From: CBDDCX01 sp965226925
GTDB taxonomy: Bacteria > Gemmatimonadota > Gemmatimonadetes > Longimicrobiales > Gaopeijiaceae
Length of the DNA stretch: 64,000 nt
Assembly: GCA_965226925.1 (NCBI GenBank)
Contig: CBDDEN010000010.1
Coordinates: forward strand, 248,001-312,000
Direction of reading: 5' to 3'
A program made the position numbers and the translations under genes. Position 1 is the stretch's first letter. Each line of letters begins with the position of its first letter. Of the stretch, positions 25,030 to 35,265 are shown piece by piece. The notes under the pieces are model-generated. The model searched no databases. It was not told where the DNA came from and worked only from the letters and a program-made list of their open reading frames with translations.

Positions 25030-26341
25030 CCTCACGCGTGACGCGATGGGAAATCAACGGCAGACGCGGGGGACTCGCCTCGGACCCGATCCGCACTGCC
25101 GCCTCGAGAGCACGGACCGCGGCCTGCGCAGCGGCCTCGTCCGCCGCGTGGACCTCAGCGATCACATCCGACGTCGAGACGCGGTCCCCCGGTCCGACGT
25201 TCACCACGAACCCGACGCCGTGATCGATGGTGTCTCCGAGTTCGCGCCGTCCCCCACCCATCTCGACGACGGCGTCCCCGAGAGTCCGGGGCGCGACCTC
25301 CTGAACGACCCCTTCCCTCTCGGCTTGCACCTCCGCCCGTATGGGCGCACTCGGGAGGCGATCCGGATCGTCGATGATCGACGCGTCGCCTCCCTGGGCC
25401 ACGACGAGCCGACGGAACCGCTCCAGGGCCGCTCCGGAGCGCAGGGTCTCGCGGCAGCGATCCTTCGCCTCCGTCGAGTCTGAGGCCGCCCCGGCCAACA
25501 GGAGCATCTCCGCCCCGAAGAACACGACCATCTCCTGAAGCTCGGACGGCCCCTCGCCCCCCAGGCACTCTACGGCCTCACGCACCTCCAAGGCGTTTCC
25601 GATCGCCCGGCCGAGGGGTCGATCCATGGCCGTGATGAGCGCGACGGTCGGGGTTCCTCGCCTCTCGCCGAGGTCCACCATCGTCTGTGCCAGGGTCAGG
25701 GTGTCCTCGATGTCCGGCAGAAAGGCCCCTGAGCCCGCCTTCACGTCCAGCACGAGCCCGTCCAATCCCTCCGCGAGCTTCTTGCTCATGATGCTGGCGG
25801 CGATCAGCGGGATCGACGAGACGGTGCCCGTCACGCTCCGAAGGTCGTAGAGGCGCTTGTCGAGGGGTGCGATCTCCGCCGTCTGGCCGGTGACGGCACA
25901 TCCGACCTCGCCGAGGATATCTCCGAACTCGGCGAGGCTCAGGTCGGTGCGCAAGCCCGGAATGGCCTCGAGCTTGTCGAGGGTACCGCCGGTGTGGCCC
26001 AGGCTCCGGCCGGCCAGCATGGGAACGACGAGCCCGAGTTCCGCGGCCAGGGGTGCGAGAACCATGGACACCTTGTCCCCCACGCCACCGGTAGAGTGCT
26101 TGTCCACCTTCGGCCCCGGAATGTGCCTCAACTCCAACACACGCCCGGAGTGGAGCATGACCTCGACCAAGCAGTCGAGCTCCTCGGCGGAGAGCCCTCG
26201 GAAGAGCACCGCCATCAGAAACGCCGACATCTGATAGTGGGGCAACTCGTCCTCGAGGTAGGCCCGCAAGAAAGCCTTCAACTCCTCGGGATCGAGTTCG
26301 TGGCCGTCCCGCTTCTTCTCGATGAGGCGGGAGGGAATCAA
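25013..26341 (-). CDS. Thymidine/pyrimidine-nucleoside phosphorylase
   Basis: The 442-residue enzyme splits thymidine or uridine with phosphate to base and (deoxy)ribose-1-phosphate. Signatures are STGGVGDKVSMVLAPLAAE, the phosphate and base site MLAGRSLGHTGGTLDKLEAI, ASIMSKKLAEGLDGLVLDVK, and GSGAFLPDIEDTLTLAQTMV. The C-terminal domain includes DHGVGFVVNVGPGDRV. Whether it is strictly thymidine-specific (DeoA) or a pyrimidine phosphorylase (Pdp) cannot be decided here. Purine phosphorylase and a nucleoside transporter occur at 48-50 kb, so the organism salvages nucleosides. A short tandem duplication covers its stop codon. Confidence 0.94.
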   Translation of the reverse strand: MIPSRLIEKKRDGHELDPEELKAFLRAYLEDELPHYQMSAFLMAVLFRGLSAEELDCLVEVMLHSGRVLELRHIPGPKVDKHSTGGVGDKVSMVLAPLAAELGLVVPMLAGRSLGHTGGTLDKLEAIPGLRTDLSLAEFGDILGEVGCAVTGQTAEIAPLDKRLYDLRSVTGTVSSIPLIAASIMSKKLAEGLDGLVLDVKAGSGAFLPDIEDTLTLAQTMVDLGERRGTPTVALITAMDRPLGRAIGNALEVREAVECLGGEGPSELQEMVVFFGAEMLLLAGAASDSTEAKDRCRETLRSGAALERFRRLVVAQGGDASIIDDPDRLPSAPIRAEVQAEREGVVQEVAPRTLGDAVVEMGGGRRELGDTIDHGVGFVVNVGPGDRVSTSDVIAEVHAADEAAAQAAVRALEAAVRIGSEASPPRLPLISHRVTREGVQAF

Positions 26342-26357
26342 GTCCGTTCTTCCCTCC

Positions 26358-26606
26358 CTACTTGGTCACGAACTTCTTTCGGGCTCCGCGCACCGCGTCG
26401 TCCACCCGGGACTTCACGTCGTCGGCGAAGTCGTCCAGTTGATCCGTGGCGGTCTCCTTCAGCTCGCCCGCCACCCGACGGATCCTGCGACGCGTTCGGT
26501 TCCCGGCCTCCGGGGCCATGAGCAAGGCGATACCCGCCCCGACAACCGCGCCCAGCAGGAATCCGGACACAAAATTCATGGCATTTGCGTCTTGATCGTA
26601 TCGCAT
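26358..26606 (-). CDS. YtxH-domain small membrane protein
   Basis: The 82-residue protein has one glycine-rich membrane helix (MNFVSGFLLGAVVGAGIALLMAP) followed by EAGNRTRRRIRRVAGELKE and a charged amphipathic helix, the YtxH pattern. AAGGAG stands at a good distance before the ATG at 26606, which decides the start against a longer frame. YtxH proteins are associated with general stress responses, but the biochemical role is unknown. It lies 16 bp upstream of the nucleoside phosphorylase gene on the same strand. Confidence 0.85.
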   Translation of the reverse strand: MRYDQDANAMNFVSGFLLGAVVGAGIALLMAPEAGNRTRRRIRRVAGELKETATDQLDDFADDVKSRVDDAVRGARKKFVTK

Positions 26607-26775
26607 CGTCCGCTCCTTGAATTCAGCCCGTGTGGCCGGGCGTCGTCGGGACGCCGGCGCACGCCTCTCCACTTCCGGGCCCTGGCACCCGAGCGGGCCG
26701 ATACGGGCCGTTTCGGGTGTATATTGAGCACCGGACCTATGCACTTAATCTATCCCAACCTCTCTTGAGAGGGAT

Positions 26776-27431
26776 ATGCGCACACTGGGAATCGATTTCG
26801 GCGAATGCCGTGTCGGGGTCGCGGTCAGCGACCCGACCGGAGTCATCGCCCAACCGCTCCCCACCCTTCAGCGGAGGGCGGGCAAGCGTATGCCCTTCCG
26901 AGCCCTCGAGGAACTCGTCCAGGAGTACGACGTGCAGGCAATCGTCGTGGGACTTCCGCTTGCACCCTCGGGGCACGATAGCGACTGGACCCGCACCGTG
27001 AGAGCGGCCGCGGAAAAGCTGCACGAGCGGTCGAACGCCGTGTCGGGGTCGCGGTCAGCGACCCGACCGGAGTCATCGCCCAACCGCTCCCCACCCTTCA
27101 GCGGAGGGCGGGCAAGCGTATGCCCTTCCGAGCCCTCGAGGAACTCGTCCAGGAGTACGACGTGCAGGCAATCGTCGTGGGACTTCCGCTTGCACCCTCG
27201 GGGCACGATAGCGACTGGACCCGCACCGTGAGAGCGGCCGCGGAAAAGCTGCACGAGCGGTCCGGCCTGCCGGTCCATCTCGTGGACGAGCGGTTCACCT
27301 CCGCCCGCGCCGAACGCGTGATCAGGAAGCTCGGTCTCCCTAAGGGAAAGAGGGAGCAGAAAGGCAGAATCGACGCCGCCGCCGCCGTGCTGATTCTTCA
27401 GAGTTGGCTCGATAGGCAGGAACGTTCATGA
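26776..27431 (+). pseudogene. ruvX: ruvX/yqgF broken by internal 230-bp tandem duplication
   Basis: RuvX/YqgF is an RNase H-fold nuclease that processes 16S rRNA ends and is usually essential. A normal protein of about 140 residues can be reconstructed: MRTLGIDFGECRVGVAVSDP, then VQEYDVQAIVVGLPLAPSG, VHLVDERFTSARAE and IDAAAAVLILQSWL. Here bases 26803-27032 are repeated directly at 27033-27262. Because 230 is not a multiple of three, translation from 26776 leaves frame after KLHERS and stops at 27231. The second copy restarts in frame at ATG 27120, giving a 103-residue product without the first catalytic Asp (GIDFG). The last bases overlap mltG (ATGA). The first copy reads ECR where the family has ERR; the second copy has the consensus CGC codon. 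It may be a true mutation or an assembly error. Confidence 0.9.
26803..27262 (+). repeat. Tandem duplication, 2 x 230 bp, inside ruvX
   Basis: Copy one is 26803-27032 and copy two 27033-27262. I find a single difference, T26806 against C27036. The junction shows almost no microhomology. Confidence 0.95.
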
Positions 27432-28459
27432 GAACCGCCGGGCTCCGGAGAGGCAGCGGCCGGTCGGCCACACGTCCGCTACCGGTGGGCTGCACGCTCC
27501 TCGCGTGCCTGTCCCTCGTCGGATGTGGACCCGGCGAGCGGGGCGAGCCTGTGCGTATCACGGTGCCGCCGGGTGTGACGTTCAGCGCGGTGCTGGACAC
27601 GCTGGCGGGGCGCGGCATCGTGAACGCACCCCGCCGATTCGGACTCTACGCTCGGATGAAAGGCGCCGATCGCCAGATTCGGTCCGGGGACTACGATCTG
27701 ACGCCGGGCGACTCATGGGCCGCGATCCTCGAGTCTCTGACCACGGGTCGGGTCCGTACGGAAGAGGTCACGATCCCCGAGGGCTTCACCCTCGCCGACA
27801 TGGTCGATCGCATCGCCGAGGTCACGCAGCGGCCTCCGGAGAGCGTCGGGTCACGGCTGTCCGACTCCACGGCTCATGAGCGCTGGGGTGTGCCCGGTCC
27901 CGGACTCGAAGGATACCTCTTCCCCGACACGTACCGTTTCGCCAGGGGGGTCGATCTCGATGTCGTCGTGGACGCCATGGTCGAGCGGTACCGCTCCGTG
28001 TGGACACCCGAGCGATCGGCGCGACTCGCCGCGCTCGACATGAGCGAGGCGGAGATCGTCACCCTGGCCTCCATCATCCAGGCCGAAGCGCGGCAGGTGG
28101 CGGAGATGCCCACCATCTCGGCGGTATATCACAACCGGCTGCGCCTCGGCTATCTGCTTCAGGCGGATCCCACGGTGCTGTATGCGCTGGGGGGCCGGCG
28201 CGCCAGGCTGCTCTTCGCGGCGATCGACTCCGTTGCCACCAATCCGTACAACACGTACACGCAGGGAGGGCTACCTCCCGGGCCCATCGGAGCCCCTGGC
28301 GAGGAGGCGATCCAGGCGGCCCTCTACCCCTCCGACGATCCCTACCTCTACTTCGTGGCCCGGCCGGATGGCAGCCATCTCTTCACGAACAGCCTGGAAG
28401 AGCACAATCGGGCCCGCGAAGTCGCACGCAGGGAGTGGGACGCCTCGAATCGCCCCTAG
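27428..28459 (+). CDS. mltG: Endolytic transglycosylase MltG (YceG-like)
   Basis: The 343-residue membrane-anchored enzyme cleaves nascent glycan strands and helps set their length. A hydrophobic N-terminal segment ending in LACLSLVGCG could be an anchor or a lipobox. The LysM-like domain carries ITVPPGVTFSAVLDTLAGRG, and the catalytic YceG domain GYLFPDTYRFARG, VTLASIIQAEARQVAEMPTI (catalytic Glu), SAVYHNRLRLGYLLQADPTV and NPYNTYTQGGLPPGPIGAPG. The ATG overlaps the ruvX stop, the common ruvX-mltG arrangement in bacteria, which supports ruvX having been functional. Confidence 0.95.
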   Translation: MRTAGLRRGSGRSATRPLPVGCTLLACLSLVGCGPGERGEPVRITVPPGVTFSAVLDTLAGRGIVNAPRRFGLYARMKGADRQIRSGDYDLTPGDSWAAILESLTTGRVRTEEVTIPEGFTLADMVDRIAEVTQRPPESVGSRLSDSTAHERWGVPGPGLEGYLFPDTYRFARGVDLDVVVDAMVERYRSVWTPERSARLAALDMSEAEIVTLASIIQAEARQVAEMPTISAVYHNRLRLGYLLQADPTVLYALGGRRARLLFAAIDSVATNPYNTYTQGGLPPGPIGAPGEEAIQAALYPSDDPYLYFVARPDGSHLFTNSLEEHNRAREVARREWDASNRP

Positions 28460-28546
28460 AACCTGACTCTGACGAACCGGACCGAGCCTCGTGCACCGCG
28501 TGAGCCGCGCATCGCCACCGACCTCCCAATCGAGCATCGACACCGC

Positions 28547-29188
28547 GTGAACGACCCCGACCTCGCTAGACGCCTTCGACTGGTGGTCATCACGGACGAA
28601 CGCCTCGCCGGAGCCCGCGGTGTCGAGCACGTGATCCGGCACGCCCTCGCCGCCGGAGCCCCCGCGATACAGCTGAGGGCCAAGGGGGCCACGGCGCGCG
28701 AGGTGAGGGAGATGGCCGAGAGGTTGCTTCCGATCGTACACGACGCCGGAGCCCTCTTCTTCGTGAACGACCGGCTCGACGTGGCCCTCGCCACCGGAGC
28801 GGACGGAGTGCACCTCGGGCCCGACGACCTTCCGGTCAAGGATGTCCGATCCGCGGTCCGGGAGGGGTTCATCGTGGGGTATTCCACCGACGATCCCGAA
28901 GACGCCGCGCGGGCCGAAGCCGACGGTGCCGACTATCTCGGCTCCGGTACCGTGTATCCGACCACCCACAAACGCGATCTGGGAGAGGTCATCGGCCCGT
29001 CCGGACTGCGACGCGTAATAGAGGCCGTGTCGATTCCGGTCGTTGGGATCGGCGGCATTACGCAGCAAACTGCGGCCGACGTGGCCGCGGTCGGAGCACA
29101 GGGAATCGCCGTGATCGGCGCGGTCATGAGCGCCCCGGATCCCGGAGCGGCGGTCAGGGAGCTCCTGAGGCCGTTCGAGCAGGCCTGA
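28547..29188 (+). CDS. thiE: Thiamine-phosphate synthase
   Basis: ThiE joins HMP diphosphate to thiazole phosphate to form thiamine phosphate. The 213-residue TIM-barrel protein shows IQLRAKGATAREVREMAERL, FFVNDRLDVALATGADGVHLG, DLPVKDVRSAV, YLGSGTVYPTTHK and PVVGIGGITQQTAADVAAVG, all family motifs. It starts with GTG. No TPP riboswitch is visible in the 87 bp upstream. The partner kinase ThiD is encoded at 47.1 kb. Confidence 0.95.
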   Translation: MNDPDLARRLRLVVITDERLAGARGVEHVIRHALAAGAPAIQLRAKGATAREVREMAERLLPIVHDAGALFFVNDRLDVALATGADGVHLGPDDLPVKDVRSAVREGFIVGYSTDDPEDAARAEADGADYLGSGTVYPTTHKRDLGEVIGPSGLRRVIEAVSIPVVGIGGITQQTAADVAAVGAQGIAVIGAVMSAPDPGAAVRELLRPFEQA

Positions 29189-29222
29189 CCTCCAACCGGG
29201 TTGGACGCCCCGGCGCCCCTCC

Positions 29223-29425
29223 CTAGAAGGCTGTTGAAGAAGTACAGCGGGTCGCGTTGCGGATGCCACGGCCCCAGGCCCTAGGCGGAGCGACGACGCC
29301 ATAGCCGTAGCTACGGTTAGGAGTTCCAACAACGGGGATGGGGCCGTGCCACCGCAACCCACGAACTCGTATGCTCGTATCAACTCGTCTGTTGGGCACC
29401 ACTGTACTTCTTCAACAGCCTTCTA
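29223..29425. repeat. Interspersed element copy C, about 202 bp with both ends
   Basis: Left end TAGAAGGCTGTTGAAGAAG (from 29224) and right end CTTCTTCAACAGCCTTCTA (to 29425) are inverted repeats. The interior shares with copy G the order of landmarks TAGGCGG, GCGACGACGC, GGAG and CCAACA but is shorter and diverged. TA occurs at both outer edges, consistent with a TA target duplication. It fills most of the gap between thiE and the PHP gene, and its right TAG is the PHP stop codon on the minus strand. Confidence 0.9.
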
Positions 29426-30241
29426 CAGTCCTCCCGCTTGCAACAGCTTCGCCACTTCCTCTTCCGTGACGAAGAAGTCCCCGAGCGAAGTGCCTCCCTC
29501 GGATGTGTGCCAGTCGGAGCCACCGGTCATCAACAGATTGGCGGCGCGGGCCGCCTTCTCGAGGCCGAGAATGTGAGACGGACTCGACCGCGGCCGGTAC
29601 ACCTCCAGGCCGCGGAGTCCCGCCTCCACCAGATCGGGCAGCAACTCCGGGATCGCCTCGGTCGGCGGATGCGCCCATACGGGGATCCCCCCGGACTCCA
29701 CGATGACCCGAATGGCGACGTCCGGGGTCGCCAGGCGCGTCGGGACATGGGCCGCGTGCCCATCGCCGATCAGGCGATCGAACGCATCGGTGGTCGACGC
29801 GGCGTAACCCTTGGCGACCATTGCGCGCGCCAGATGCGGACGGGCGATGGCCGATCGTTCCGGGCCCGCCTCCGCCAGGACGTCATCGTACTCGATCAGG
29901 AGCCCCTGGCGGCGCAGCCGAGCCACCATCTCGATCATGCGACGCTCTCGCCCCTCGAGCGCGGCACGCTCGTGGTCCCTTAGGGCCGGAGCATCCGGAT
30001 CCACGAAGTAGCCGAGGATGTGGTATTCGCGATCCTGGAGTGTGCTGCTCATCTCCACGCCCGGGATGACGTGCACGTGGTGATGGGCAGCCGCAGCCAG
30101 CGCCCCCGCCAGCCCCGCCAACGTGTCGTGGTCCGTGATCGAAATCACGTCCAAGGCGGCTTGACCGGCCAGGGCGACCACCTCTTCGGGGTCGCACGCT
30201 CCGTCGGACGCCGACGTGTGGACGTGGAGATCCAGCTTCAT
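29423..30241 (-). CDS. PHP-domain phosphoesterase
   Basis: The 272-residue protein is a single PHP domain of the RNase AM/YciV type. The metal-binding motifs are MKLDLHVHTSASDGACDPEE, ISITDHDTLAGL, VIPGVEMSS, RPHLARAM, PVWAHP, and GGSDWHT. Such proteins hydrolyse phosphate esters; relatives act as 5'-3' oligonucleotidases or 3',5'-nucleotide bisphosphatases. ATG 30241 is chosen at the conserved LHVHT motif; the longer frame is not coding-like. The TAG stop is supplied by repeat copy C. Confidence 0.9.
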   Translation of the reverse strand: MKLDLHVHTSASDGACDPEEVVALAGQAALDVISITDHDTLAGLAGALAAAAHHHVHVIPGVEMSSTLQDREYHILGYFVDPDAPALRDHERAALEGRERRMIEMVARLRRQGLLIEYDDVLAEAGPERSAIARPHLARAMVAKGYAASTTDAFDRLIGDGHAAHVPTRLATPDVAIRVIVESGGIPVWAHPPTEAIPELLPDLVEAGLRGLEVYRPRSSPSHILGLEKAARAANLLMTGGSDWHTSEGGTSLGDFFVTEEEVAKLLQAGGL

Positions 30242-30338
30242 GCGACGCCACATGTCAAAAGCCAGACCCGGCGTACTCCTCCGCATCCTCCATGGAGCAC
30301 CCGCCGGGTCCGTGTGCCGCCGTAGAGGGGCCGGGTCG

Positions 30339-30670
30339 TCAGGTCTCTCCCCCCATCGCTTCGAAGATGGCATCCACGTCGACCCGGGCACCGGCCGGCA
30401 ACTGCTCCGGGGGTCCGGACCCGGCGTACTCGGTCAGGACGGTGAGTTCCGAGCCCTCCACCTTCAGGACGCCACCCGCCACGAAGAAACTCTCACTCCC
30501 CCCCGTGGGCAGATCGATGGCCAACTCGCCCGCCCCCAGAAGCGCGATCATCGGCGCGTGTCCGGGGAGCACCCCGACCTTGCCGTCCCAGGCCGGCGCG
30601 ACCACCGAGGCCGCCGTGCCCTCGAACAGGAGGGCCTCCGGAGAGACCACTCGCACCTGCAGCGCGGCCA

Positions 30671-30671
<1 letters not shown>
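30339..30671 (-). CDS. atpC: ATP synthase epsilon subunit, short form
   Basis: The 110-residue subunit belongs to the central stalk of F1. It has the N-terminal beta-sandwich (VRVVSPEALLFEGTAASVVAP, DGKVGVLPGHAPMIALLGAG, FFVAGGVLKVEGSELTVLTE) but ends soon after, without most of the two-helix C-terminal domain that inhibits ATP hydrolysis in many bacteria. It overlaps atpD by one base and is the last gene of the operon. Confidence 0.93.
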
Positions 30672-32095
<1,424 letters not shown>

Positions 32096-32129
32096 AGTTG
32101 CTGGTCCCTTGTCGAAGCGGCGCTCGACC

Positions 32130-32990
32130 CTATTCGAGGGCTGCGGCACCACCTACGATTTCGGCGATCTCCTGAGTGATTTTGCCCTGACGGGCCCGGT
32201 TGTATGTGCGTGTGAGGTACTCGAGCACGTCACCGGCGTTGTCGGTGGCGCTCTTCATGGCCGTTCGCCGGGCACTCTGCTCCGCGGCGGCGTTCTCCAC
32301 CAAGGCGCGATACGTCGCGTTGCGGAGGTAAGCGGGTAGCAGCCTCTGAAGGACGATCTCGGCCTTCGGGCTGAGAATGTAGTTGTCCAGAGACGCCGAC
32401 CCGGCAGCAGGTCGAATCGGCAACAGCTCCAGCACTCGGGGCGGCGTCGACAGGGCCGATCGGAACTCAGAGCTGACCACATGGACCTTATCGACGCGGC
32501 CCGCCGCGAAGTCGTCCCGCACCCCGGCGATGACCGACTCGGCATCGTCCATGGACGGGGTATCGCTGATGCCGACGTTGGTCGACGCGATCTCACGTCC
32601 GCGGAAACGGAAGTAAGCAATGCCCTTCTTGCCCACGATGTGGAGGTCCGTCTCCACGCCCTCGCGCTCAAGCCGCTCCAAGAGCAGTCGGGCTTCCTTG
32701 ATCAGGTTGGCGTTGAAGCCGCCGGCCAGTCCACGGTTCGCCGTCATCAGCAGTACCGCCGCTCGTCGGACTTTCTCCGGACTACGGAGGAGTGGAAAGC
32801 GCTCCGACAGCTCCGGCGCGTACAGGCTCCCGACGATGCCCGCCAACGCATCCGCGTAGGGGCTCGCCGCACGAACTCGATCGGTCGCCTTCTTGAGCTT
32901 GGACGTGGCCACCAACTCCATCGTCCGCGTGATCTGCCGAGTGTTTTCGACCGACTTGATCCGCCTCTTGACGTCGCTGTCACCAGCCAT
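32130..32990 (-). CDS. atpG: ATP synthase gamma subunit
   Basis: The 286-residue rotor subunit has the conserved N-terminal helix KRRIKSVENTRQITRTMELVATSKL, the middle LLMTANRGLAGGFNANLIK, and the C-terminal helix ERRTAMKSATDNAGDVL-type segment ending QGKITQEIAEIVGGAAALE. The two terminal helices form the coiled coil that turns inside the alpha-beta ring. Length is standard. Confidence 0.97.
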   Translation of the reverse strand: MAGDSDVKRRIKSVENTRQITRTMELVATSKLKKATDRVRAASPYADALAGIVGSLYAPELSERFPLLRSPEKVRRAAVLLMTANRGLAGGFNANLIKEARLLLERLEREGVETDLHIVGKKGIAYFRFRGREIASTNVGISDTPSMDDAESVIAGVRDDFAAGRVDKVHVVSSEFRSALSTPPRVLELLPIRPAAGSASLDNYILSPKAEIVLQRLLPAYLRNATYRALVENAAAEQSARRTAMKSATDNAGDVLEYLTRTYNRARQGKITQEIAEIVGGAAALE

Positions 32991-33031
32991 CGGCTAGAAT
33001 TCCCTTGCCACGGTTCGTGTCGCGGGCCGAC

Positions 33032-34621
33032 TCAGGCCGACGCCCCGGCGGTCGCCGCTTCGCCGGCTGGCTCCTCCGCGTCCATCTCCGCGGCGAACAC
33101 CGCGTTGTACTCGGCGATGGCCGCCACCAGCTTCTCCGTGATGTCATCCGTGAGCTGTCCCCCTTCTCTGATTCCCTTCAGGAGGTCGCCCCCCTGAGTG
33201 GAGAGAAACGCGTGGAAGCCCCGCTCCCACCGCTTCAGATGCCGCACCTCGACGTCGTCGACGTGCCCCTGCGTGACCGCGAAAATGACGCACACCTGGT
33301 TCTCGACGGCCATCGGCTGGTACTGACCCTGCTTCAGCATCTCGACCGTGCGCTCACCACGTGCCAACTGACGCTGGGTGGTGGCGTCCAGATCGGAGCC
33401 GAACTGTGCGAAGGCCTCGAGCTCGCGGTACTGGGCCAGGTCGAGGCGGAGTCGACCGGCGACCTTCTTCATCGCCTTGATCTGAGCCGCGCCCCCGACT
33501 CGTGATACCGAGATACCGACGTTCACTGCCGGCCTCACACCCGAGTAGAACAGGTTGGGCTCCAGGTAGATCTGACCGTCGGTAATGGAGATGACGTTGG
33601 TCGGGATGTACGCCGACACGTCCCCGGCCTGCGTTTCGATGATCGGCAAAGCCGTCATCGACCCTCCGCCTTGCTCGTCGGAGAGCTTGGCCGCCCGCTC
33701 GAGAAGCCGGGAGTGGAGGTAGAACACGTCACCCGGGAACGCCTCACGTCCCGGAGGCCGCCGAAGAACCAGAGAGAGCTGCCGATAGGCCGTGGCCTGC
33801 TTGGACAGGTCGTCGAACACCACCAGCGTGTGCTTGCCCTGCCACATGAAGTGCTCGGCGATGGCGCATGCGGAGTACGGCGCGATGTACTGCATGGGCG
33901 CCGGATCGGAGGCGTTGGCCGCGACCACGACGGTGTAGTCCGTGGCCCCGTGCTCGCGAAGCGTCTCCACCACGCCCGCGACCTTGCTGGCGCGCTGCCC
34001 CACGGCGCAGTACACGCAGATAACGTCCGTGTCCTTCTGGTTGATGATCGTGTCGAGCGCGATCGCCGTCTTACCGGTTCCGCGGTCGCCGATGATCAGC
34101 TCGCGCTGGCCTCGTCCGATCGGAATCATGGAGTCGATGGCCTTCAGTCCCGTCTGTAGGGGCTCGCCCACCGGCTGGCGCATGACGATACCCGGAGCCA
34201 CCACGTCGATTTGGCGGTGGTCTTCGGAATCGATGGGGCCCTTGCCGTCGATTGGAGCCCCGAGGGCGTCCACGACTCGCCCGACGTAGCCCTGACCGAC
34301 GGGGATGTCCAACACCCGCCCGGTCCGACGCACCTGATCCCCCTCATGGAGACTGGTCCAGTCTCCCATGATGACCGCCCCGATGTTGTCCTCTTCGAGG
34401 TTGAGCGCCAGGGCCGTCACGGCCTCGTCGCTGTCGGCCGGGGTGATCTCCAGCATTTCGCTGGCCATCGCCTTGGTCAGACCGTAGATGCGTGCGATGC
34501 CGTCCTTTACCTCGAGGACCTCGCCCACCTCTTCGGCCCGGAGCCGCTCTCCGTAATTCTCGATCTCAGAAAGGAGGACGCCCTTGATTTCGCTCGCGCG
34601 CAGTCCCGAATCGTTAGCCAT
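33032..34621 (-). CDS. atpA: ATP synthase alpha subunit
   Basis: The 529-residue subunit holds the non-catalytic nucleotide sites of F1. It has the P-loop IGDRGTGKTAIALDTIINQ, QPMAVENQVCVIFAVTQG, and SDLDATTQRQLARGERTVEML. It starts MANDSGLRASEIKGVLLSEI, a normal N-terminus that contacts the delta subunit. The 80-bp gap to atpH contains a decayed copy of the interspersed repeat. Confidence 0.98.
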   Translation of the reverse strand: MANDSGLRASEIKGVLLSEIENYGERLRAEEVGEVLEVKDGIARIYGLTKAMASEMLEITPADSDEAVTALALNLEEDNIGAVIMGDWTSLHEGDQVRRTGRVLDIPVGQGYVGRVVDALGAPIDGKGPIDSEDHRQIDVVAPGIVMRQPVGEPLQTGLKAIDSMIPIGRGQRELIIGDRGTGKTAIALDTIINQKDTDVICVYCAVGQRASKVAGVVETLREHGATDYTVVVAANASDPAPMQYIAPYSACAIAEHFMWQGKHTLVVFDDLSKQATAYRQLSLVLRRPPGREAFPGDVFYLHSRLLERAAKLSDEQGGGSMTALPIIETQAGDVSAYIPTNVISITDGQIYLEPNLFYSGVRPAVNVGISVSRVGGAAQIKAMKKVAGRLRLDLAQYRELEAFAQFGSDLDATTQRQLARGERTVEMLKQGQYQPMAVENQVCVIFAVTQGHVDDVEVRHLKRWERGFHAFLSTQGGDLLKGIREGGQLTDDITEKLVAAIAEYNAVFAAEMDAEEPAGEAATAGASA

Positions 34622-34622
34622 T

Positions 34623-34655
34623 GCCTAGAAGCCCATTGAAGAATTGGAGTGGATC
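34623..34655. repeat. Possible decayed repeat end (copy D) between atpH and atpA
   Basis: Reading from 34624, this 33-bp stretch (TAGAAGCCCATTGAAGAATT at its start) agrees with the element left end at about 24 of 33 positions. Only one end is present. It could be a remnant of an element or chance resemblance. Confidence 0.45.
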
Positions 34656-34701
34656 ACGAGTCCTTCACCGGAGCCGACTCGAGCCCACCCGATCTCTATC
34701 G

Positions 34702-35265
34702 TCATGCCTCGCCCCCGGAGGGGAGGTCTTTCGCAAGCAGCCTCCGACGCATTCCGTCCAACCTGCGCCGCAGGGATCCATCGTAAATCGTGTCACCCGC
34801 CCGCACGACCACGCCACCGAGGATGCCGGGCTTGACCCGCACCTGGGGGATGGCCTCTCTGCCGATGAGCGCCGATAGCCGGGTTTGCAGCTTGGCCATG
34901 GACGCGTCGTCCATCTGGCGGGCCAATGTGACCTCCACCCGTACGCGGCCCAGACGTTCATCGACCAATGTGTTGTACTCCTCCGCGATCTCCCTGATGA
35001 GCCGCTGTCGCCGCTTGTCGATGGTGACGAGCAGGAAGTTGATCAACGTGGCTGGAAGGGACTCGGAAAAGACCTTCCGAATGACCTCCTTCTTGTGCCC
35101 CACCGCGATCCGCGGAGTCTCGAGGAAGGTCCGGAAGTTCGGGTTCTCATGGAGGAGCCGGGCCACGACCTCCAGGCCGGTCCCGAATACTTCCAGACCT
35201 TCGTGCCGCTCCGCCACCTCGAGAAGTGTCTCGGCGTAGTTGCGAGCGACCGTTTCGTCTCTCAC
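34702..35265 (-). CDS. atpH: ATP synthase delta subunit
   Basis: The 187-residue subunit is part of the peripheral stalk and binds the alpha subunit N-terminus. It has RDETVARNYAETLLEVAE near the start, FRTFLETPRIAVGHKKEVIR, and the C-terminal VRVEVTLARQMDDASMAKL and KPGILGGVVVRAGDTIYDGS, a family signature. It overlaps atpF by four bases. Confidence 0.96.
   Translation of the reverse strand: MRDETVARNYAETLLEVAERHEGLEVFGTGLEVVARLLHENPNFRTFLETPRIAVGHKKEVIRKVFSESLPATLINFLLVTIDKRRQRLIREIAEEYNTLVDERLGRVRVEVTLARQMDDASMAKLQTRLSALIGREAIPQVRVKPGILGGVVVRAGDTIYDGSLRRRLDGMRRRLLAKDLPSGGEA

Noticed and set aside
28460..28546. TPP riboswitch ahead of thiE
   Set aside because: None of the conserved THI-box segments is found in the 87-bp gap.
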